A stretch of DNA of 64,000 nt from Halomonas cupida (GTDB taxonomy: Bacteria; Pseudomonadota; Gammaproteobacteria; Pseudomonadales; Halomonadaceae): assembly GCF_900142755.1 (NCBI RefSeq), contig NZ_FRCA01000007.1, positions 186,001 to 250,000 on the forward strand, written 5' to 3'. The position numbers were made by a program, and so were the translations under genes. Below are positions 53,587-64,000 of this stretch, in pieces; positions within the stretch are counted from its first letter, which is position 1, and every line of letters begins with the position of its first letter. The notes beneath the pieces were generated by a model. It worked only from the letters and a program-made list of their open reading frames with translations, was not told the DNA's origin and made no database searches.

Positions 53587-55127
53587 GGAGCCCCCGTCGG
53601 CGGAATGGTTGACGGTGCGACCGCACCGAACAGGTGCTGCACTTCGAGCATCGCGGCACCGGTGGTATCCAGCAGAGGCTGCGGATAGAGCCCGAACAGC
53701 AGGACCAACCCAAGTAGCGAAAGCATCATCAGGTATTCACGGCTATCGAGATCGGCGAAGCGCTCCTCGCCCCGGGCCGGGCCGAAGTGGACCCACTGCA
53801 TCAGCAGCAGTGAGTAGATTGCCGCCAGTACCAACCCACCACTGGCGATGACCACCGTCCAGGGAGCGACCGGGAAGGTGCCGAACAGGATCATGAACTC
53901 ACCGATGAAGTTGGCGGTTCCCGGCATACCCAGCGAGGCGGCAACGAAACACAGCGAGAACCCCGGAAGACTGCCCATGCGCCCCCATAAGCCGCCCATC
54001 TCGCGCATGTCACGGGTATGCAGCCGCTCGTAGAGCTGGCCGCTCAGGATGAACAGCCCGGCCGCCGAGAATGCATGGGCGACCATCAGCATCACCACCC
54101 CCTGCAAGGCGAGCTCGGTGCCAGCGTAGATACCGATGAGCACGAAGCCCATGTGCGAGATACTGGTATAGGCGATCAAGCGCTTGATGTCCCGCTGTCC
54201 ACAGGCCAACAGCGCCCCGTAGAAGATACCTACCAGGCCCAGCGTCATGGCCACTGGAGCAAAGGTCTGGGAGGCTTCGGGGAACAACGGCAAGGCAAAA
54301 CGCAGCATGCCGTAAGCGGCGGTCTTGAGGAGAATGCCGGCGAGGTCGACGCTACCCGCAGTGGGCGCCTGAGCATGGGCATCGGGTAACCAGCCATGCA
54401 GCGGCACCACCGGCAGCTTGACCGCAAAGGCAACGAAGAAGCCGAGCATCAGCAGCATCGCTGTCCCCTCTGATAACGGCGTCTCCATCAACGTTGCGTA
54501 AGAGAACGAATACTCACCGGTATTGGCGTGGTGCACAAAGACCAGGCCAAGAATCGACACCAGCATCAGCAGACCGCTGGCCTGGGTATAGATGAAGAAC
54601 CTGGTCGCCGCGCGGATGCGGGTCCGCCCTTCCGACCCACTGTGTCCCCACAGCGCGATCAGGAAGTACATCGGCACCAGCATCATTTCCCAGAAGAAGA
54701 ACAACAGGAACAGGTCGATCGCCAGGAAAACACCCACCACACCGCCGAGAATCCACAGCAGGTTGAGATGAAAGAAACCGACCCGGCGTACTATCTCGTT
54801 CCACGAGCAGAGTACTGCCAATATGCCCAGAAAGCCGGTCAGCGCAATCAGCACCAGCGACAGGCCATCGAGCGCCAGGTGAACACTGATACCGAAGCGT
54901 GGAATCCACGCTGCCTGCCACTCCATCGACCAGCGAACTCCCTCGCTGCCGGTGCCCATCTGCGGCAGGTGGTAATCACCGTGGAACCATAGCCCCAACG
55001 TGATCAATAGCTCGATCAGCATCGTCGCCAGCGCGATCCAGCGCGGTGCCTGATCACCGAAGCGCTCGCCCTGCCAGCACAACAGGCCGCCAGCGAAGGG
55101 AATCAGGATCAGCCAGAGCAACGTCAT
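53583..55127 (-). CDS. nuoM: NADH-quinone oxidoreductase subunit M
   Basis: This 514-residue antiporter-like membrane subunit of complex I contains the conserved glutamate in FFWEMMLVPMYFLIALWG and the lysine in FAVKLPVVPLHGWLPDAHAQAPTAGSV. I set the start at 55127 (MTLLWLILIPFAGGLLCW), which matches the family. An in-frame TTG at 55190 would add 21 polar residues. It lies between nuoL and nuoN and overlaps nuoN by four bases. Confidence 0.95.
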   Translation of the reverse strand: MTLLWLILIPFAGGLLCWQGERFGDQAPRWIALATMLIELLITLGLWFHGDYHLPQMGTGSEGVRWSMEWQAAWIPRFGISVHLALDGLSLVLIALTGFLGILAVLCSWNEIVRRVGFFHLNLLWILGGVVGVFLAIDLFLLFFFWEMMLVPMYFLIALWGHSGSEGRTRIRAATRFFIYTQASGLLMLVSILGLVFVHHANTGEYSFSYATLMETPLSEGTAMLLMLGFFVAFAVKLPVVPLHGWLPDAHAQAPTAGSVDLAGILLKTAAYGMLRFALPLFPEASQTFAPVAMTLGLVGIFYGALLACGQRDIKRLIAYTSISHMGFVLIGIYAGTELALQGVVMLMVAHAFSAAGLFILSGQLYERLHTRDMREMGGLWGRMGSLPGFSLCFVAASLGMPGTANFIGEFMILFGTFPVAPWTVVIASGGLVLAAIYSLLLMQWVHFGPARGEERFADLDSREYLMMLSLLGLVLLFGLYPQPLLDTTGAAMLEVQHLFGAVAPSTIPPTGAP

Positions 55128-55217
55128 AAGCGGTGCATTCCCTGTGGTTGTCGATACACTGGAGACCTCCCTCTGCCTCTTGTTCTGCAAGTCATGGACA
55201 TCACGTTGCTCAGTTGC

Positions 55218-57095
55218 TCAACTGCCCAGCACCAACACGATCAAGACCACCGTGACTCCCATCACCATGCTGACGGCATACAGTCGCAGCTTGCCCGACT
55301 GCGTGTAACCAAGGCCACGGTGAGATAGCCAGGCGATCCAACCCACCACCAGCACAAGACGATCGATGATGTCGTTGCGCAGCACGTATACCAGGCACCG
55401 ATAGGGGCGCACCAGCAGCCGGTCGTAGACGATGTCGAAGCCCCAGGCGTGATGCCAGAGGCGCCACAGCCTTGCTCCCCAACCATCGGCGATGCGGTCA
55501 GCCAGCCAGCGGCGACGCTTCAGGAATAGCCAGGCGGCCAGTCCCAGCCCGCCCAGTGAAGCCGCGGCAGCAAAAAGCCCCAACACGATATGGCCGACAC
55601 CGTGCACATCGGCCCCGGGGCTCGACGGCAGTACATCCTCCAATGGTGGATGGATCCCCGCACCAACGAAGGTCGACAGGACCGCCAGAACGACCAGTGG
55701 CAGACCGTGCACCAGACCGCGCCCCGCTTCAGCGTGGCGCGCGTTGTCGCTCTTCATCTCGCCATGGAAAGTGCCAATGATCAGCCGCAGGGTATATAAC
55801 GAGGTCAGGAAGGCGCCGATCAGGCCCGCCAGCACCAGGCCTCCATCGCCGGCGGCCCAAGCTTCCCAGATAATCTCATCCTTGCTGTAGAAGCCGGCGG
55901 TAACCAACGGCAATGCCGCCAACGCTGCACCGCCAACGACAAAACCGGCGTAGGCCAGCGGCAGTCGGCGCCACAGGCCACCCAACCGGCGCATGTCCTG
56001 TTCATGGTGACAACTGACAATCACCGCACCAGCAGAAAGGAACAGCAACGCCTTGAAGAAGGCGTGGGTCATCAGGTGGAAGATCGCCGCATCATAGGCA
56101 CCAACGCCCAATGCCAGAAACATGTATCCGATCTGGCTCATCGTCGAATACGCCAGCACCCGTTTGATGTCGGTCTGGGCAAGCGCCGCAAAACCTGCCA
56201 TCAACAACGTCAACGCACCGATCAGCCCCACCAGATAGAGCACCATTGGCGCCAGCTCGAAGATCCCGTGCAGTCGAGCGATCAGATAGACACCGGCGGT
56301 GACCATGGTTGCCGCATGAATCAGCGCAGACACTGGCGTAGGACCAGCCATGGCATCCGCCAGCCAGGTATGCAGTGGCAGCTGGGCAGACTTGCCCAAG
56401 GCGCCACCGAGAATCAATAGGGCCGCCAGTTGCACCTCAAGCGTGCCCTCGGCCCAGACTTCCGGCGCACGTGTGAGGATCTCGGCGATATTCAATGTGC
56501 CCAGCGCACGGAACAACACGAACAAGCCAATGGCCAGGAACACGTCGCCCAACCGGGTGACGATAAACGCCTTGAAGGCCGCCCAACCGTTGGCCGACGT
56601 CTGGTAGTAGTAGCCGATCAGCAGGTAGCTGCACAGGCCGACGCCTTCCCAGCCCAGATACAGCAGCAGTAGGTTGTCGCCAAGCACCAGCAGAATCATG
56701 CTGAACACGAACAGGTTCATGTAGGCATAGAAGCGGGTGATGCCACTCTCCCCCTGCATGTACCAGGCGGCGAACAAGTGAATCAGGAAGCCGACGCCAG
56801 TAATGACCCCCAGCATGGTGAGTGACAGCCCATCGAGGTGCAGACCGATGGTCGGCTGAAAATCGCCCACCGAAAGCCAGGTCCATAGCGTCATGTCTAC
56901 GCTGGTGTCGCCACTGACTTGAAACTTCCAGCCAACCAGGGCGGTGACCAGCGCGGCCAGCCCGACACTGGCAACGCCGACCACCATACTGGCACGAGCG
57001 TTGAGCCTGCCTCGCGACAGGGCAAGGATCAAAGTCCCAGCCAGCGGCAGCAGAAACGTCAGAGGCAGCAGGAACATCAGTGGCAACTGCGACAT
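55218..57095 (-). CDS. nuoL: NADH-quinone oxidoreductase subunit L
   Basis: This 625-residue membrane subunit is the distal antiporter-like unit of complex I with the long lateral helix at its C-terminus. The proton-channel signatures GWEGVGLCSYLLIGYYY and SAQLPLHTWLADAMAGPTPVSALIHAATMVTAGVYL are intact. AGGGAGCC precedes the ATG. It lies 12 bases after nuoK. Confidence 0.96.
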   Translation of the reverse strand: MSQLPLMFLLPLTFLLPLAGTLILALSRGRLNARASMVVGVASVGLAALVTALVGWKFQVSGDTSVDMTLWTWLSVGDFQPTIGLHLDGLSLTMLGVITGVGFLIHLFAAWYMQGESGITRFYAYMNLFVFSMILLVLGDNLLLLYLGWEGVGLCSYLLIGYYYQTSANGWAAFKAFIVTRLGDVFLAIGLFVLFRALGTLNIAEILTRAPEVWAEGTLEVQLAALLILGGALGKSAQLPLHTWLADAMAGPTPVSALIHAATMVTAGVYLIARLHGIFELAPMVLYLVGLIGALTLLMAGFAALAQTDIKRVLAYSTMSQIGYMFLALGVGAYDAAIFHLMTHAFFKALLFLSAGAVIVSCHHEQDMRRLGGLWRRLPLAYAGFVVGGAALAALPLVTAGFYSKDEIIWEAWAAGDGGLVLAGLIGAFLTSLYTLRLIIGTFHGEMKSDNARHAEAGRGLVHGLPLVVLAVLSTFVGAGIHPPLEDVLPSSPGADVHGVGHIVLGLFAAAASLGGLGLAAWLFLKRRRWLADRIADGWGARLWRLWHHAWGFDIVYDRLLVRPYRCLVYVLRNDIIDRLVLVVGWIAWLSHRGLGYTQSGKLRLYAVSMVMGVTVVLIVLVLGS

Positions 57096-57107
57096 CGGCA
57101 GGCTCCC

Positions 57108-57416
57108 TTAACCGCGCATACGGTTGACGGCATCTACATCAAGCGACTTGAAGCGATGATGGAGCTGGATCAACAGTGCCAGACCTACGCTCGCTTCGGC
57201 TGCGGCCAGGGTGATCACCAACAGGAACATCGCCTGGCCCTCCGGCTGGCCCCAGGCCGAACCGCCGACGATGAAAGCCAGCGCCGCGGCATTGAGCATG
57301 ATCTCCAGGCTCATCAGCACGAACACCATGTTGCGTCGACTGACCAGTCCGGCGAAGCCCAGCACGAAGAGGATCGATGCCAGCACCAGGCCATGCTCCA
57401 TGGGAACTCCGTTCAT
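57108..57416 (-). CDS. nuoK: NADH-quinone oxidoreductase subunit K
   Basis: This 102-residue membrane subunit of complex I has three helices and the conserved membrane glutamates in [14 protein letters not shown] and in [20 protein letters not shown], which belong to the buried proton pathway. AAGGAGG precedes the ATG, which overlaps the nuoJ stop by four bases. Confidence 0.96.
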   Translation of the reverse strand: MNGVPMEHGLVLASILFVLGFAGLVSRRNMVFVLMSLEIMLNAAALAFIVGGSAWGQPEGQAMFLLVITLAAAEASVGLALLIQLHHRFKSLDVDAVNRMRG

Positions 57417-57958
57417 GACACCTCCTTGCGGGCACCGGATTCAGCATTGATCCGGGGCTTGTCGGGAGGGATCGTGCGACCGACGTGTGAAGCCGTGACC
57501 AGCGCCGCCAGCAGCAACATGGCACCAAGTTCGACGACCATCAGCCAGGGGCCAAACAGCAACGTCCCCACCGCCTTGGCGGTCAGGATCTCGCCGTCGA
57601 CCATACGTCCGGCATCGCCCGACCATAGCGTGGCAATCAGCGTTACCAGCAACACCGCAGCGAGCAGCGACGGCCCCAACCAGATGCGTGGTTTGAGCCA
57701 CGCTCGCTCCTGGGCGGCCCCCTGGTCTCCCAGGTTGAGCATCATTACCACGAACACGAACAACACCATGATCGCGCCGGCGTAGACGATCACCTCCAGG
57801 GCCCCGGCAAATGGCGCCCCCAGAGCGAAGAACACCAGCGCTACCGAAATCAGCGAGACGATAAGGTAGAGCAGCGCATGCACCGGATTGGTGTTGGTGA
57901 TGACTCCCAATGTCGCCAGTACGGCGATCAGGCCACTCAAGTAGAAGGCGATTTCCAT
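57413..57958 (-). CDS. nuoJ: NADH-quinone oxidoreductase subunit J
   Basis: This 181-residue membrane subunit of complex I has five hydrophobic helices and the conserved [20 protein letters not shown] segment whose pi-bulge helix links quinone reduction to pumping. GCAGGAGG precedes the ATG at 57958. It overlaps nuoK and follows nuoI by 27 bases. Confidence 0.96.
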   Translation of the reverse strand: MEIAFYLSGLIAVLATLGVITNTNPVHALLYLIVSLISVALVFFALGAPFAGALEVIVYAGAIMVLFVFVVMMLNLGDQGAAQERAWLKPRIWLGPSLLAAVLLVTLIATLWSGDAGRMVDGEILTAKAVGTLLFGPWLMVVELGAMLLLAALVTASHVGRTIPPDKPRINAESGARKEVS

Positions 57959-57985
57959 CGCTACCTCCTGCTGATGAATGCCGTC

Positions 57986-58531
57986 TTACGGCAGCAGCGT
58001 CTTGACGTCGATCGGCGGTTCCTCGTTTTGCGCCCGCCCCTTGTCCTTGCCGGCGATCGCCATCCCCGCCACTTTATAGAAGTGGTAGTCGTGGTCCTTG
58101 CCGGGGCCGTCGATCAGTAGGTCCTGCTTCTCATAGACCAGCTCCTGGCGCCGATACTCGCCCATCTCGAAGTCCGGGGTGAGCTGAATCGCCGAGGTCG
58201 GGCAGGCCTCCTCGCACATTCCGCAATAGATGCAGCGCGAGAAGTTGATGCGAAAGAACTCGGGATACCAGCGGCCATCTTCCTGCTCCCCCTTCTGCAG
58301 CGAGATGCAAGCGACCGGACAGACCACCGCGCACAGATTGCAGGCCACACAGCGCTCCTCACCGTCGGGATCACGGGTCAGCACGATGCGTCCTCGATAG
58401 CGCGGCGGCAGATAAACTGGATCCTCGGGATAGTTTTGCGTCTCGCGCTTGCGGAAGCTGTGCATGAAGATCATGCCCAGCGTACGCAGTTGGGAGACTG
58501 TTCCTTTGATCACGTTCCAGAACATGGCCAT
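57986..58531 (-). CDS. nuoI: NADH-quinone oxidoreductase subunit I
   Basis: This 181-residue peripheral-arm subunit carries two [4Fe-4S] clusters (N6a and N6b) that pass electrons toward quinone. Both ferredoxin motifs are complete: [16 protein letters not shown] and [24 protein letters not shown] precedes the ATG. It lies between nuoH and nuoJ. Confidence 0.97.
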   Translation of the reverse strand: MAMFWNVIKGTVSQLRTLGMIFMHSFRKRETQNYPEDPVYLPPRYRGRIVLTRDPDGEERCVACNLCAVVCPVACISLQKGEQEDGRWYPEFFRINFSRCIYCGMCEEACPTSAIQLTPDFEMGEYRRQELVYEKQDLLIDGPGKDHDYHFYKVAGMAIAGKDKGRAQNEEPPIDVKTLLP

Positions 58532-58555
58532 CTCTCCTCGGTCATGGCGGACTCG

Positions 58556-59536
58556 TCACATCGGATCGGCAATCAGAATTACCGCCCCGGTCACCAGCAG
58601 ATTGATCAAGGTCAGCGGCAGGCAGAACTTCCAGCCGAAACTCATTACCCTGTCATAACGCGGCCGCGGCAATGCCGCTCGCAGCAGCACGAACAGTACC
58701 AGGAAGGCAGCGACCTTGAGCGCGAACCACACAACCGGCGGCAACAGCGGGCCATGCCACCCACCGAAGAACAGCGTCACGATCAGCGCCGACACCAGCA
58801 CCATGCCGACATACTCACCGATGAAGAACATGCCGAATTTCATGCTCGAGTACTCGATGTGATAGCCATCGGCAAGCTCCTGCTCGGCCTCGGGCTGATC
58901 GAACGGATGACGGTGAGTCACCGCGATCCCGGCGATCAGAAAGGTGCAGAAACCGAAGAACTGCGGGATCACGAACCACAGCCCCTGCTGGGCGTTGACA
59001 ATGTCCCGCATGTTGAACGAGCCGGTCATCGCCACCACCCCCATCAGCGCCAGGCCCATGAAGACCTCGTAGGACAGTGTTTGCGCCGATGCGCGCATGG
59101 CGCCGATCAGAGCGTACTTGTTGCCGCTCGACCAGCCTCCGAACAGTACGGCGTAAACGTTGATGCCGGCCATCGCGAAGAAAAACAGCAGACCGATATT
59201 GAGGTCCGCCACCCCCCAGTCGGGGGTGATGGGGATGATCATGAACGACAGCAGCAACGAGGCCATGGCAATCGCCGGCGCCAGCACGAATAACGTGCGA
59301 TCGGCGAACGGCGGGATCCAGTCCTCCTTGAAGAAGATCTTGATCATGTCGGCGATCAGTTGCAGCGAACCGAAGGGCCCGACCCGGTTGGGTCCGTAGC
59401 GGTCCTGCCAGAGTCCCAGCAAACGCCGCTCGACCACCGTCATGACCGCCCCCAGCAATACTGCGACAAGCAGGATCACCAAGGCCTGGAGCATGGCGAT
59501 CAGGCTGGCAACAATGACCGGCGACAACCAGCTCAT
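58556..59536 (-). CDS. nuoH: NADH-quinone oxidoreductase subunit H
   Basis: This 326-residue membrane subunit of complex I forms part of the quinone chamber. Eight or nine helices are visible, with the conserved [30 protein letters not shown] loop and the acidic [23 protein letters not shown] region that contacts the peripheral arm. Its start overlaps the nuoG stop by four bases. Confidence 0.97.
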   Translation of the reverse strand: MSWLSPVIVASLIAMLQALVILLVAVLLGAVMTVVERRLLGLWQDRYGPNRVGPFGSLQLIADMIKIFFKEDWIPPFADRTLFVLAPAIAMASLLLSFMIIPITPDWGVADLNIGLLFFFAMAGINVYAVLFGGWSSGNKYALIGAMRASAQTLSYEVFMGLALMGVVAMTGSFNMRDIVNAQQGLWFVIPQFFGFCTFLIAGIAVTHRHPFDQPEAEQELADGYHIEYSSMKFGMFFIGEYVGMVLVSALIVTLFFGGWHGPLLPPVVWFALKVAAFLVLFVLLRAALPRPRYDRVMSFGWKFCLPLTLINLLVTGAVILIADPM

Positions 59537-62313
59537 GGGCGACCTCCTGTCTCGTCGTCACGCTGACCCATGATCTGGCCTTGGTGATGGTTCGTCGCCT
59601 CCGCTTTCAGCTCAGCCCAGTCACCACTGATCAGGCCCGGTTCAACGCCGGCCGGGATGCCGACCAACCCGACAGGCAGCACCGCATCGAGTTGCACGGG
59701 CAGGTTGGTTCGGCCGCTGTCGGTGACCACGCTGAGCAAGTCGCCATCGCTACAACCCAGGCGCTGGGCATCGTCGACAGACAGCCGCAGCGTCACCGGT
59801 GCGGCACGCTCAATGATCGGTGTAGCGCGTGACGAGGTTTCCTCGCCGCCGAACAGCCGCGGCAGCACCACCACCTGCCAGGCGGAATCGCGCGGTGTGA
59901 AGCGTTCCGGCAGCGCGACAAAATAGTCATACTGACCCGGGCACGGATGCAGCAGTCGCACACCGGGATCACCGGCGCTCAGGTGGCCACCGACCTCGTC
60001 GGTAAACTTGTTCCATGCCTGGGGTGAGTTCCAGCCCGGCGCCCAGGCGAAGGCGACTTCTTCGCGCGGCCGATCGAAGCCGTTATACCCCTCCATCGAG
60101 AAGGTGAACGGTGAATCGACATCCTGCGAAGCACGCGGCTCGCTGACGTCGAGATGAGCGCGCATCGCAGTGCGCCCGCTGTAGCGGTGAGGCTCGCGCG
60201 CCAGCTTGAGCCCGCGCACCCGATAGTCGGCGCTCGGCGACGAACCGAGCATGTCGTGCAATTCAGGATAGTGCTCAGCGCAGGCCCGGGTCACCGCATC
60301 GAAGGTAATCTCACCGGTATCCTGGCGCAGCATGTCGGCACGCAAGGCATGCAGCCAGCGCCAGCTCTCGTGGATGCGTGTCTCGGGGCGAATGTAGCGC
60401 GGGTCAAACACCTGGAAGAAACGCTGGGCGCGCCCCTCCAGGCTGACCAATGTACCGTCGGCTTCGCTGAAGGCCGCCGCCGGCAGCCCCAGATCGGCAT
60501 GTTGCCAAGTGGCGGTGCGCTGGTGATCGAGCACAATCACCGCATCGGCCCGCTCCAGCACGGCATCGACCTGCTCTCGCGGCGCTCGCTGGTAGAGGTC
60601 GTTCTCGAGCACCACCACGGCATCGGCATGCGCGCCATCGAGTTCGTCGAGCGCCCACTCCAGCGACTCTCCGCCGAGCATCGTCAGCCCGGTACTGTTG
60701 GCCTCGCCGCGCACCAGCAGCAGGCTGCCCTGGCGGGTGCGCCGGGACAATGCCCGGGCCACACTGCCGGCCGCTTCGATCACCACTGGCGAGCCCAGCG
60801 ATCCGCCGCCGATAACCAGCGGCCGGCGCGCCGCGAGCAACCGCTTGGCGATCGTTTCGGCTTCACGCCTGGTGGACTCGTCGAGGTCTTCAACCACTGG
60901 AGCCTCAGCGTCGATGGCATGCGCCACGGCAAAGCCAAGTCGTGCGATATCGGCCGGCGCCAACGTCCAGCTCCCGGCGCTGATGTCATCGAGTCCGGTG
61001 GCGATTGGGTAGGCAATGTACAGCGGATGATAGCTGTCCTGGCCGAGCGTCCTGACGGCTTCATCGTTCCAGCTCGGGATATCGCGCTCGGCGGCCAGTT
61101 CGGTACGCCGGGCGGTGACCGCCTGGCGCACCGCCAGACCAGCGCGGGCAGCACTGGCGATCAGATCCTCACCGAGCACCAGTACGGCGTCATGATCTTC
61201 GACATCGCGCAGAGTCGGAGTAGGCAATCCGCAATTCCGGTTCAGCGCGTTCATTGCCGTCAGGCACGCCAGTTCCTGCGCGGCGATACCGGTCGAGAAG
61301 TTGTCCTCACCCACCAGTTCACGCAGTTGATGGTTGCTTTCGAGACTCGCCCGCGGCGAGCCGATACCAATCACCCGGCGCGAAGTGCGCAACAGGTCGG
61401 CGCCGCGACCCAGTGCCGCATCGACCTCCAGAGTGACCGCGGTGTCGTTGCGATCACTGCGCCACTCGGGGCGAAGCGGCCGGTCGCTGCGGTTGACGTA
61501 GCCGTAGCCAAAGCGGCCGCGGTCGCACAGGAAGAATCGGTTTACCTCGCCGTGGTAACGATTCTCGATGCGGCGGATGTCACCATAGCGCTCACCGGGG
61601 CTGATATTGCAGCCCGAGGCGCACTGATGGCAGATACTCGGCGCAAACTGCAGATCCCACTTGCGGGTATAGCGCTCAGAGTGGGTCTTGTCGGTGAACA
61701 CTCCAGTCGGGCAGACCTCGGTAAGATTGCCGGAGAATGCACTCTCCAGTACGCCGTCCTGATGACGACCGAAGTAGATGTTGCTGTTGGCGCCAAAGGC
61801 GCCGAGATCGGTGCCTCCGGCGTAGTCGCGATAGAAGCGCACGCAACGATAGCAAGTGATGCAACGATTCATCTCGTGGGCGATGAACGGACCCAGTTCC
61901 TGATTGCGATGAGTGCGCTTGCGAAAGCGATAACGCCGCCGATCATGGCCAGTCATCACCGTCATGTCCTGCAAATGACAATGGCCGCCCTCCTCACACA
62001 CCGGACAGTCATGCGGGTGGTTGATCATCAGCCACTCAATGACACTGGCGCGAAACTCGCGCGCCTCGGCATCGCTGATCGAGATCCTGCTGTCATCGGC
62101 CGCCGGGGTCATGCACGACATTACCAGCATGCCCCGAGTATCGTCGGCATCCTTGTACTGCTTGACCGCGCATTGGCGACAGGCTCCAACACTGCCCATC
62201 GCCGGATGCCAGCAGAAATAGGGCACATCGAGGCCCAGTGACAGGCAGGCACTGAGCAGATTATCCGCCCCGTCGACGTCGTAGCTCTGTCCGTCTACGT
62301 GGATCGTCGCCAT
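59533..62313 (-). CDS. nuoG: NADH-quinone oxidoreductase subunit G
   Basis: This 926-residue peripheral-arm subunit carries several iron-sulphur clusters. The N-terminal [2Fe-2S] ligands are Cys34, Cys45, Cys48 and Cys67. The [16 protein letters not shown] motif and the [17 protein letters not shown] segment bind further clusters, and [13 protein letters not shown] near residue 230 gives the extra N7-type cluster of E. coli-like NuoG. The molybdopterin-oxidoreductase-like domain follows without cofactor. It lies between nuoF (33-base gap) and nuoH (overlap). Confidence 0.96.
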   Translation of the reverse strand: MATIHVDGQSYDVDGADNLLSACLSLGLDVPYFCWHPAMGSVGACRQCAVKQYKDADDTRGMLVMSCMTPAADDSRISISDAEAREFRASVIEWLMINHPHDCPVCEEGGHCHLQDMTVMTGHDRRRYRFRKRTHRNQELGPFIAHEMNRCITCYRCVRFYRDYAGGTDLGAFGANSNIYFGRHQDGVLESAFSGNLTEVCPTGVFTDKTHSERYTRKWDLQFAPSICHQCASGCNISPGERYGDIRRIENRYHGEVNRFFLCDRGRFGYGYVNRSDRPLRPEWRSDRNDTAVTLEVDAALGRGADLLRTSRRVIGIGSPRASLESNHQLRELVGEDNFSTGIAAQELACLTAMNALNRNCGLPTPTLRDVEDHDAVLVLGEDLIASAARAGLAVRQAVTARRTELAAERDIPSWNDEAVRTLGQDSYHPLYIAYPIATGLDDISAGSWTLAPADIARLGFAVAHAIDAEAPVVEDLDESTRREAETIAKRLLAARRPLVIGGGSLGSPVVIEAAGSVARALSRRTRQGSLLLVRGEANSTGLTMLGGESLEWALDELDGAHADAVVVLENDLYQRAPREQVDAVLERADAVIVLDHQRTATWQHADLGLPAAAFSEADGTLVSLEGRAQRFFQVFDPRYIRPETRIHESWRWLHALRADMLRQDTGEITFDAVTRACAEHYPELHDMLGSSPSADYRVRGLKLAREPHRYSGRTAMRAHLDVSEPRASQDVDSPFTFSMEGYNGFDRPREEVAFAWAPGWNSPQAWNKFTDEVGGHLSAGDPGVRLLHPCPGQYDYFVALPERFTPRDSAWQVVVLPRLFGGEETSSRATPIIERAAPVTLRLSVDDAQRLGCSDGDLLSVVTDSGRTNLPVQLDAVLPVGLVGIPAGVEPGLISGDWAELKAEATNHHQGQIMGQRDDETGGRP

Positions 62314-62346
62314 GCCGCTACCTCGCCTTCAGGTGAACGAATCCGC

Positions 62347-63705
62347 TCATACCACACCCACCGGGATCGGGTCGGCATGGGCAGCGCGCGGCGGATGCAC
62401 GACGCCACGCTCGAACTCCTCGCGGAAGTACTTGAGCGCCGACTGCAGCGGCATCGCGGCCCCCGGAGCATGAGCACAGAACGTCTTGCCCGGTCCCAGA
62501 TCGCCGCCCAGCTTGTCGAGCATTTCCAGATCGCCGCGCTCGCCTTCGCCGTGCTCGAGCGCCTGGAGTATCTTGACCGTCCACGGCAGTCCATCGCGGC
62601 ACGGCGTGCACCAGCCGCACGACTCGCGGGCGAAGAACTGCTCGAGGTTGCGCACCAGCGACAACACACTCTGATCCTCGTTGACCACCGTCAACAGCCC
62701 AGTGCCCATGCGGCTTCCCAACTCGCCGATGGTGTCGAAGTCGAGCGGCGCATCGAGGTGTTCGGGCAATAGAAAGCCAGTGCTTCCGCCGCCCGGCAAC
62801 CAGGCCTTCAGCGCTCGACCATCACGCATACCGCCGGCACGTTCGAGCAATTCACTGCCGCTGGTGCCGATCGGCAACTCCCATAGCCCCGGCATGGCGA
62901 CCTTGCCGGAGACACCATAGAGTTTGGTCCCTCCGTCGTTGCTGAGCTCACCGGACAGATCCTGATACCACCTGGCACCGTGAAGCATCACCGCCGGGGC
63001 GTTGCAGAAGGTCTCGACGTTATTGACGACAGTGGGCTTGCCCCATGCGCCTGACTGGCCCGGAAACGGCGGCTTGGCCCGCGGGTTGGCACGATTGCCC
63101 TCCAACGAGTTGATCAGCGCCGTCTCCTCCCCGCAGATATAGCGGCCAGCACCGGTGTGCAGCGCGATGTCGAAGTCGTAACCGCTGTCGGCGATATCAT
63201 TGCCCAGCCAGCCGGCAGCGCGCGCTTCGTCGATTGCGCGAGCCAGAGCGCGAGCCGCCTCAACGTACTCGCCGCGCAGGAAGATGTAGCCGAAGCGCGA
63301 GTGGTTGGCGTAACCACCGATGATCATGCCCTCGATCAGCAGGTGTGGCAGCTGTTCCAGCAGCAGGCGATCCTTGAAGGTGCCCGGCTCCATCTCGTCG
63401 GCGTTGCAGACCAGGTAGCCGCGAGGGATGTCCTGCCCCTTCATGGTCAGGCTCCACTTCATGCCCGCCGAGAAGCCAGCGCCGCCACGCCCGCGCACGT
63501 TGGCGTCCTTCATGGTCGCGACCACGTCATCGGGCGACTGGTGGTTGAGGACCTTCCGTGCGGCGACATAGCCGTCCTTGTCGAGGTACTCGCCCAGCCC
63601 GACCATGGCGCCGTCTTCACCCAGTCGCCAGGTCAGTGGATGGGTTTCGGCGCGACGCTCGGCGGCGCTCTGACGCAGCTGACTGCGATAGCGGCTGACG
63701 CTCAT
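62347..63705 (-). CDS. nuoF: NADH-quinone oxidoreductase subunit F
   Basis: This 452-residue subunit is the NADH dehydrogenase module of complex I, binding NADH, FMN and a [4Fe-4S] cluster (N3). The FMN/NADH region is [16 protein letters not shown] and [21 protein letters not shown] ([25 protein letters not shown]). The cluster ligands are in [12 protein letters not shown]. The start overlaps the nuoE stop by four bases (ATGA). Confidence 0.97.
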   Translation of the reverse strand: MSVSRYRSQLRQSAAERRAETHPLTWRLGEDGAMVGLGEYLDKDGYVAARKVLNHQSPDDVVATMKDANVRGRGGAGFSAGMKWSLTMKGQDIPRGYLVCNADEMEPGTFKDRLLLEQLPHLLIEGMIIGGYANHSRFGYIFLRGEYVEAARALARAIDEARAAGWLGNDIADSGYDFDIALHTGAGRYICGEETALINSLEGNRANPRAKPPFPGQSGAWGKPTVVNNVETFCNAPAVMLHGARWYQDLSGELSNDGGTKLYGVSGKVAMPGLWELPIGTSGSELLERAGGMRDGRALKAWLPGGGSTGFLLPEHLDAPLDFDTIGELGSRMGTGLLTVVNEDQSVLSLVRNLEQFFARESCGWCTPCRDGLPWTVKILQALEHGEGERGDLEMLDKLGGDLGPGKTFCAHAPGAAMPLQSALKYFREEFERGVVHPPRAAHADPIPVGVV

Positions 63706-64000
63706 GCATAGCCCTCCAGCAAAGTGGCCACGTCATCGGGTGCAACGGGGCCGTAGGTATCATCGTCGACCATCAGCGCCGGACCGCGGTCGCAGGCGCC
63801 CAGACAGCACACCGGCAGCAGCGTGAAGCGACCATCCTCGGTGGTCTGACCCAAACCAATGCCGAGCCTCGCCGACAGCGCCTCGAGCAGTTCATCGTAA
63901 TCGTTGAGAAAGCACGAACTGCTGTCGCAGACGAGAATGACATGGCGCCCCACCGGCTGACGGAAGATCAGGCTATAGAAGGTCGCCACTCCCTCGACGG
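63702..64000 (-). CDS. nuoE: NADH-quinone oxidoreductase subunit E, C-terminal part
   Basis: This is the last ~100 residues of the complex I subunit holding the [2Fe-2S] cluster N1a. The frame is open to the window edge and reads [17 protein letters not shown], typical of the middle of NuoE, so the start is outside. All four ligands are visible: two in [11 protein letters not shown] and two in [18 protein letters not shown]. The upstream nuo genes (A to D) would lie beyond the window. Confidence 0.95.
   Translation of the reverse strand, partial: VEGVATFYSLIFRQPVGRHVILVCDSSSCFLNDYDELLEALSARLGIGLGQTTEDGRFTLLPVCCLGACDRGPALMVDDDTYGPVAPDDVATLLEGYA

Noticed and set aside
60154..62241. A 695-codon open frame on the plus strand opposite nuoG
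   Set aside because: It mirrors the high-GC third-position bias of nuoG; the nuoG protein has all expected iron-sulphur motifs and the antisense product resembles nothing.

Overview
This window comes from a GC-rich gammaproteobacterial chromosome, most likely Halomonas or a close relative in the Halomonadaceae. Grounds: the prs-rplY-pth-ychF order, an SOS-type imuA-imuB-dnaE2 cassette behind a near-perfect LexA box, an apeB-type M18 aminopeptidase, tripartite tricarboxylate (TTT) and BCCT transporters, and a proteobacterial nuo operon. Genus is inferred from gene content and style, not from a marker gene.

Layout. 1-6.1 kb (+): the 3' end of prs, then rplY, pth, ychF, a methyltransferase, a DUF4336 protein and an acetoin-reductase-like SDR. 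6.3-11.6 kb (-): the mutagenic repair operon imuA-imuB-dnaE2. 11.7-15.5 kb: an elongator tRNA-Met with a consensus promoter, an M18 aminopeptidase (-) and the periplasmic protease prc (+). 15.7-21.3 kb: a GntR/FadR-type regulator diverging from a COG4091 (Rossmann plus SAF) oxidoreductase and a TctC-TctB-TctA transporter, with four copies of a TGGTATACCA-like palindrome. 21.4-29.2 kb: an orphan PP2C-like phosphatase, a LysR regulator, and a minus-strand catabolic operon (DUF3100 permease, M20 amidohydrolase, 3-hydroxyisobutyrate-type dehydrogenase, aldehyde dehydrogenase). 29.4-32.6 kb: the zinc-independent ribosomal paralogues rpmE2-rpmJ2 behind a Zur-like box, a Met-rich secreted protein, a TerC-family exporter behind a probable yybP-ykoY manganese riboswitch, and a small periplasmic protein. 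33-36.5 kb: a 1183-residue repeat protein resembling type III translocators (HrpF/HrpK/NolX style) without any secretion genes nearby. 36.7-44.9 kb: a LysR regulator diverging from a six-gene operon (aldehyde dehydrogenase, variant M19 dipeptidase, BCCT transporter, a 596-residue unknown, a DUF3726-like protein, RidA). 45-51 kb: a tRNA 3'-end remnant, an RND efflux pump with its adaptor, and a divergent LysR regulator. 51.3-51.9 kb: Gfa. 52.1-64 kb (-): nuoN to nuoE, with nuoE running off the window.

How the parts work together. Two regulator-divergent catabolic operons (15.7-21.3 and 36.7-44.9 kb) and a third cluster (22.9-29.2 kb) each pair a transporter with oxidoreductases or hydrolases for an unidentified small carboxylate, amide or quaternary-amine substrate. 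The 36.7-44.9 kb operon is the best candidate for an undescribed pathway, because its hydrolase lacks canonical M19 metal ligands and two of its proteins are uncharacterised.

A recurrent feature of the first half is short, degenerate tandem repeats (units of 13-25 bp) in intergenic DNA, often touching a stop codon or terminator. In two cases (ychF and the DUF3100 gene) the unit contains the gene's own last codons and stop.
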